Shown: positions 60,030 to 64,000 of the stretch, piece after piece
Numbering within the stretch: the first letter of the stretch is position 1
Layout: each line of letters opens with the position of its first letter
From: Rhynchopus euleeides
Taxonomy: Eukaryota > Euglenozoa > Diplonemea > Diplonemida > Diplonemidae
DNA length: 64,000 bases
Direction of reading: 5' to 3'
Assembly: GCA_963210315.1 (NCBI GenBank)
Contig: OY723320.1
Coordinates: forward strand, 744,001 to 808,000
Position numbers and translations under genes: made by a program
Notes under the pieces: model-generated
Database searches by the model: none
What the model was told of the DNA's origin: nothing
The model's input: only the letters and a program-made list of their open reading frames with translations

Positions 60030-60951
60030 CTCACCTCCATACCTGAAGCTTATTCTGACAAAAAGTGGCCAAAAACCCGGTACTTATACTCAATTTTTTC
60101 TTGGTTTTCGTGACCTGTTTCACCCCATTTTTCGGGCCGTGCGCACCGCAGGTGACCCGAAAACCCCCGAAAACGGCATGTTTCGGAACATTGGAATCCA
60201 TGGTGCCCCCGGACGTGTTCTGCGGATGAGTCCATCTTTTATTAGACCCCGTACAGAAACACGAGAAAACGTGGGAATATGCAGTTTGCCCCTGGAGAAG
60301 AGAGTGGTGCACCCTTAGAGGTGGTCCAGAGAATGCAAAGAGGTCCACAGGGGGGGTCTGGGGGGCGGAGCCCCCCAGCCGCCGGAGGCCACGGTAGCGA
60401 ACACCTGTTCCTTGTGGGGTCCAGATTCTGTGGTGAGTTGGGTGCGTCCTCCTGAGGGCGGTCTCTGGATTCCATGACCTGATGTGATCCCAAAGGGCTT
60501 GGTCGACAGGCATACGTCACGCGGGAGTCTGGGGGGCGGAGCCCCCCAGCCGCCGGAGGCCACGGTACTGAACATCTGTTCCTTGTGCGGTATAGTCCAT
60601 CTTCCTGAACTTGCGTAAATTGCGCCCAAGGGTTCGATGAGGGCGCCAAGGCTCGTCAGTGCGGGCTGGATTGTCGCCTCAAAACCAGAGATTCAATGAC
60701 AGACACTGAGGACATGGGCCAGGCCCCATGGGCTGGCCCGCCCGGGCCCCATTTTTGGTCCATTTTTTCCTCCTCCCGAAAATGCGTTTATTTGCATCAT
60801 TGGGATCCGTGGCTCACGCCATGGTATTTTTCTTTCTCCGGAAATAATATTTGTTCACACCATTTGGGCCTGAACCACCAAGAAAAAAAATTATTGGCAA
60901 TTCTGAAAATCCTTATACTCATACCGGGCAACATTCAGGTATGCTCACCTC
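60030..60951. mobile_element. 906-bp non-autonomous DNA transposon, copy 2 (element 60038-60943)
   Basis: This has the same orientation, length and ends (CATACCTGAA, TTCAGGTATG) as the copy at 31884-32789. The 8-bp direct duplication here is CTCACCTC (60030-60037 and 60944-60951). The few differences from copy 1 include A-to-C in CAGTTTG(A/C)CCC, one extra G in a G run, C/T in AACA(T/C)CTG and one base fewer in the A run near the right end. Two copies with independent target duplications prove transposition rather than segmental duplication. Confidence 0.92.
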
Positions 60952-62134
60952 TCTTATTTTTTTTCTTCCACTTCACTATCCACACCCCCCACCCCCACAC
61001 CATCGCGGCCAAAAAAATCATGGGGTTTTTTTTCCTGCCAAGCCTAGACATGCTTGTTATATACTCTAACGAGCAACGCGGGGTTTACAAGACGGTTGTT
61101 TGGGTGTTGCACACCCCCCGCCCCCCCTGGCCCCAACGGGAGACTGTATAGAGGGTGGGGGGTGGGTAGGTGGGTTGCACCCGACACCACGCCGGAAAGT
61201 AAAGACCGCCTCTATCCCGCCCCCGGCACTGTATACTCATTGTGTTTGTGACAAAAAAAATGGCCTTTTTTGTCGGATTCTGTATATGTGTGAACAAGGG
61301 AGGGAGGGTGAAGGGTGCTGTCAGAGGGAGGCAGAGGATGGTTTTGGCGGTAGTTCTGCTGAAACAAAAAGCCACCGGGTGGGGGAGGGGGGGAGGGGGG
61401 TGATGAATAAAAAAAAGAGCCATCGAAACCTGAAGGCTGAGCGTCCTGCTCCTTTTTGTTTTTGCATATTTTTTTTGGGGGGGGGGAATGTCGAGCACAC
61501 CAAAAACACACACACCCCCATACACGCTCTTGGGCTGATTTCTATTCAAATCTATCCGCCGCCACCTGGAGCGAATGTGTCGTGGAGAGATTGTGAGTTG
61601 CGGATGCTGTGCCCGAGCCGATCTGGGGTGGACTGCGCATGTGTCATGATGGGGTTGAACTGCTTGGGTAGGGCGCTGCCTCTCTCTCTGTCTCCCCCCC
61701 CCCCCCCCCCTCCCCCTCCGACCAACTGCCACCCGCCGACACTTTCCTCCAAGAACTGCCCAGTGCACCGCCCTCTCTTCTGTATGTTTGCTCTCAAAAG
61801 CCAAAGGCGAACCGCATCAACAATCCAAGGGTTGGCATACTGGCGCGGGGGGGTTTTTTTTTGACACAGCGAAAGGCTCACACAGCATGATTTCTATTTT
61901 ACACGGCGTCGGGAACTGTGCGTTTTTTTTGAACCCCCCGCGCTTGGCCTGATGCTCAGCGTTGACACTTGCATGGCACTAGGCAACGAGAGAGAGGTAG
62001 GGAGGGACAGAGAGACTGGCTTGTGACAACACCGGGTGCAGGTATTCTCGTGCAGTTCCAGTGCAGATACTTCCACCTCAAACATACGAGAGAGCGATAT
62101 CTGGACACGGCCCAAAAAATCGACCAAAAAAAAT
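60952..62134. other. Intergenic region
   Basis: No gene supported on either strand. It holds homopolymers (G near 61477-61486, C near 61696-61711) and T-rich tracts. Confidence 0.5.
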
Positions 62135-62320
62135 ACCGTATACTATGGCTTACGGTCTACGTAGAGTCTACTTAGACTCTAACCCAAGATTTATTAGAGT
62201 ATACCGTATACGTAAATATTTTGGAACGTAAATATTATGGAACGTAAATATTATGGAACGTAAATATTTTGGAACGCTGGTGGGTTGGCGTTCCAGATTT
62301 TTTTCGTTCCATAATATTTA

Positions 62321-62456
62321 CAGGGCTTTCTGCGACTCGGGGACTTGGACCAGGTGATCGGACGGCGTACAGAGTCCCTGACGGGACCTACTCGTGCACT
62401 TTTCGCGCGATTCCTGACGCAAGCCGTCCTCACCACCGAGTCCCGAACTGGCCCTG
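62321..62456. mobile_element. Short core with hAT-like CAGGG ends
   Basis: The 136-bp segment begins CAGGGCTTTCTG and ends GAACTGGCCCTG. The flanking AATATTTA and TAAATATT are inverted, not direct, copies and belong to the surrounding unit array. It may be the internally deleted body of a hAT-like element. Confidence 0.45.
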
Positions 62457-62541
62457 TAAATATTTTGGAACGTAAATATTATGGAACGGACCGGCCAAAA
62501 ATGGGCCCGTTCCATAATATTTACGTTCCATAATATTTACG

Positions 62542-62910
62542 TACCTGGGACCCCCCGTGTATAAGTCCCCCCCCCTTACCCCCGTGTTTAAGTCCCCCCC
62601 CTGGGGGTCTGGCAGGGGGGGGACTTAAACACAGGGGGACCTAAACACGGGGGTGGGCTGGTCTGGAGGGTCATCAGGTGGCCCCTAGGCCCTCCAGGTG
62701 CTGTCAGAGTCGAAAAGTGGGGTGCCAAAAGTCCATCCGGACCGGAATTACCCCCCTACGACAGCAGAGGAAGAGGTCTTCTTGGTCTCCACTGTGCCAC
62801 CCCCGTGTTTAAGCCCCCCCTGTGTTTAGGTCCGCCCCCCCCGTGTTTAAGTCCCCCCCGGCCGAAAATCGCCTCCAGGGGGGGGACTTAAACACGGGGG
62901 GTCCCAGGTA
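62542..62910. mobile_element. 365-bp MITE with TA target duplication (element 62544-62908)
   Basis: Inverted ends CCTGGGACCCCCCGTGTATA and the mirror ACACGGGGGGTCCCAGG are flanked by TA (62542-62543 and 62909-62910). The interior is made of alternating CCCGTGTTTAAGTCCCC and GGGGACTTAAACACGGG units separated by about 190 bp of unique sequence. Taking the element and one TA out makes the flanks an exact partner of 62201-62220 in the opposite arm of the surrounding palindrome, which confirms the boundaries. Confidence 0.82.
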
Positions 62911-62990
62911 TACGGTAATTAGAGTTTCAGAAACTCTAACTACACTCTAATACTCTAATTATGCTCTAATTAGAGTCTAATTAGGGTGTT

Positions 62991-64000
62991 ATTGAGAGCA
63001 TTTCGAGGTGAGATTACACCCAAGAGAAAGCGCCCAGACCACGCGTTACAGGCGCGAGCCGGGGGAGAGGGGCGATATGCCGAAGCGGGCAGTGTCTGAG
63101 AGCTCCGTCAGCAGCAGCAGCACCCTGCCAAGGTCCGGCAAGTGAGGAACCCAAAGCCTGCACAGAAGGTATCTGTGAAAATCAGACGCTCCATAGTCAC
63201 ATTACAGCGCACGTTCGAATGAAACATTGTGGAGAGGTTGTGGTAACAGACACGCACACGACCTGTGCGGAGGTGAGATGTGGCTCTTCTCGCAGCAGGC
63301 ACCGTACGTAAACACTGCCTGCTGCGGGTACTGCTGCTCCTTTGTGTTCGAGTCCCTTCATTGTATGAGGTTACAAACATAAACATGCACCGAAGCCGGC
63401 AAAGCCGAAGGGGAAGAAGGCCACCTACTCCAGGCCACGCAGGAGAAGTGGCTGTGGCAGAAGAGCTACCTCCCACCGGCCTGCAGCTGTTTTTTTGTTT
63501 ACTTCGGGGACCCTGCACATGCGTGTCAGGTGGGAGGGTATCAACTACTTCTAGACGCGACCCGAAGGCTGCTCGTAGTGATCATGATCTAGGTTCGTAT
63601 GAGTCTCCAGACTTGGTTTCACCCTTGGCGCCGTTTCTGCCCTGGTGCTACCAGAGTGGCTTGCCATGCCTACAAGGGATCACGGAGACGCCTCGCCATC
63701 TGTTCGGGACTCCTGATGCAATCACCCTTCATGGTCCAGGGGAGCCACCCCTGCTGTTTCATACCCTGGCACAAGTGCCCGTCATGGTATGAGAAGCCTG
63801 GGCAGTTTAAGGTCGTGCCCGGGACCTTGGTGGGAGGTGCCAGGCTGTTCTTTCCCGATGTCAACCCTGCGGATCGACAGCAAACGCGAATGTGGCAATG
63901 ATCGACGTTGATATGAGCAATGACGCCTCCAAGTCAAGACTCTCAGAAGGCCAAAACTGCGTTGACAATGAGGTGGCACATCGTGCTCGGTGTGGTCCCA
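62991..64000. other. Terminal 1 kb, no confident gene
   Basis: An open stretch on the + strand at about 63386-63583 encodes aromatic-rich sequence (TQEKWLWQKSYLPPACSCFF and VGGYQLLLDATRRLL), and frames at about 63599-63901 include MVQGSHPCCFIPWHKCPSW. Stops and frame changes separate them. They may be pieces of a decayed transposase-like gene continuing beyond the window; I cannot assign a family. Confidence 0.35.

Larger units (their letters stand above)
62135..62990. mobile_element. Nested palindromic element complex
   Basis: The outer arms carry TACCGTATAC and TTAGAGT-type motifs (62135-62215) mirrored by GTATACGGTA and ACTCTAA-type motifs (62909-62990). Next inward are arrays of the unit GTAAATATTATGGAACG: four forward at 62211-62275, inverted at 62305-62320, forward at 62457-62487, inverted at 62508-62541. 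A core at 62321-62456 has ends CAGGGC and GCCCTG. A separate MITE (62544-62908) interrupts the right arm. No coding capacity is seen. It resembles the ends-only remains of a hAT-like element with repeated subterminal motifs. Confidence 0.65.

Noticed and set aside
62991..64000. tRNA or rRNA gene in the AT-poor terminal kilobase
   Set aside because: No cloverleaf, TTCGA-type T-loop or rRNA core sequence was found by eye here or elsewhere in the window.

Overview
This window looks like nuclear DNA of a GC-rich, flagellated unicellular eukaryote. The evidence is spliced genes with GT-AG introns (GTATGY or GTGTGT donors, CACAG-type acceptors), large repeat proteins (WD40, ankyrin, DUF4116), a Cache/HAMP nucleotide-cyclase-like receptor, a TPH-type coiled-coil protein of the axonemal kind, eukaryotic DNA transposons, and very long G or C homopolymers between genes. 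The lineage cannot be fixed from the sequence. All confident genes lie on the + strand, and tandem copies share a spacer with a pyrimidine-AG signal, so a euglenozoan-like or dinoflagellate-like alveolate organisation is worth testing.

Layout: (1) 1-17.8 kb is a tandem array of ten copies of a gene with a ubiquitin-like N-terminus and a WD40 propeller. Five copies are intact, one is cut by the window edge, one has a frameshift, one a nonsense codon, one is heavily decayed, and one is an older, truncated paralogue. A coiled-coil (TPH-like) gene sits inside the array at 10.3-12.0 kb, with a tyrosine-recombinase-like fragment on the opposite strand in its proposed intron. (2) 18.5-20.9 kb is a three-exon AAAP amino-acid transporter. 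(3) 21.8-38.5 kb is mainly a transposon nest: three long-inverted-repeat (foldback) elements flanked by TA, a hAT-like element with a complete transposase, a hAT-like non-autonomous element with an 8-bp target duplication, a 906-bp element and small palindromic elements. An ankyrin gene (28.6-30.4 kb) lies among them. (4) 38.8-43.7 kb holds a small YGW-motif protein and a Cache-HAMP-cyclase-like receptor. (5) 43.7-49.9 kb shows only degenerate repeats. (6) 49.9-59.2 kb holds a secreted DOMON protein, a DUF4116 repeat gene whose 5' end is replaced by a 101-bp MITE, and a seven-exon EF-hand protein with an MGC acylation signal. (7) 60.0-62.9 kb has a second copy of the 906-bp element and a nested palindrome complex; the last 1 kb shows no confident gene.

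No metabolic pathway or operon is evident. The unifying themes are repeat-domain recognition proteins (ubiquitin-like plus WD40, ubiquitin-like plus DUF4116, ankyrin), membrane or signalling proteins (transporter, cyclase-like receptor, lipidated EF-hand protein), and recent, layered transposition whose order can be read from target duplications.
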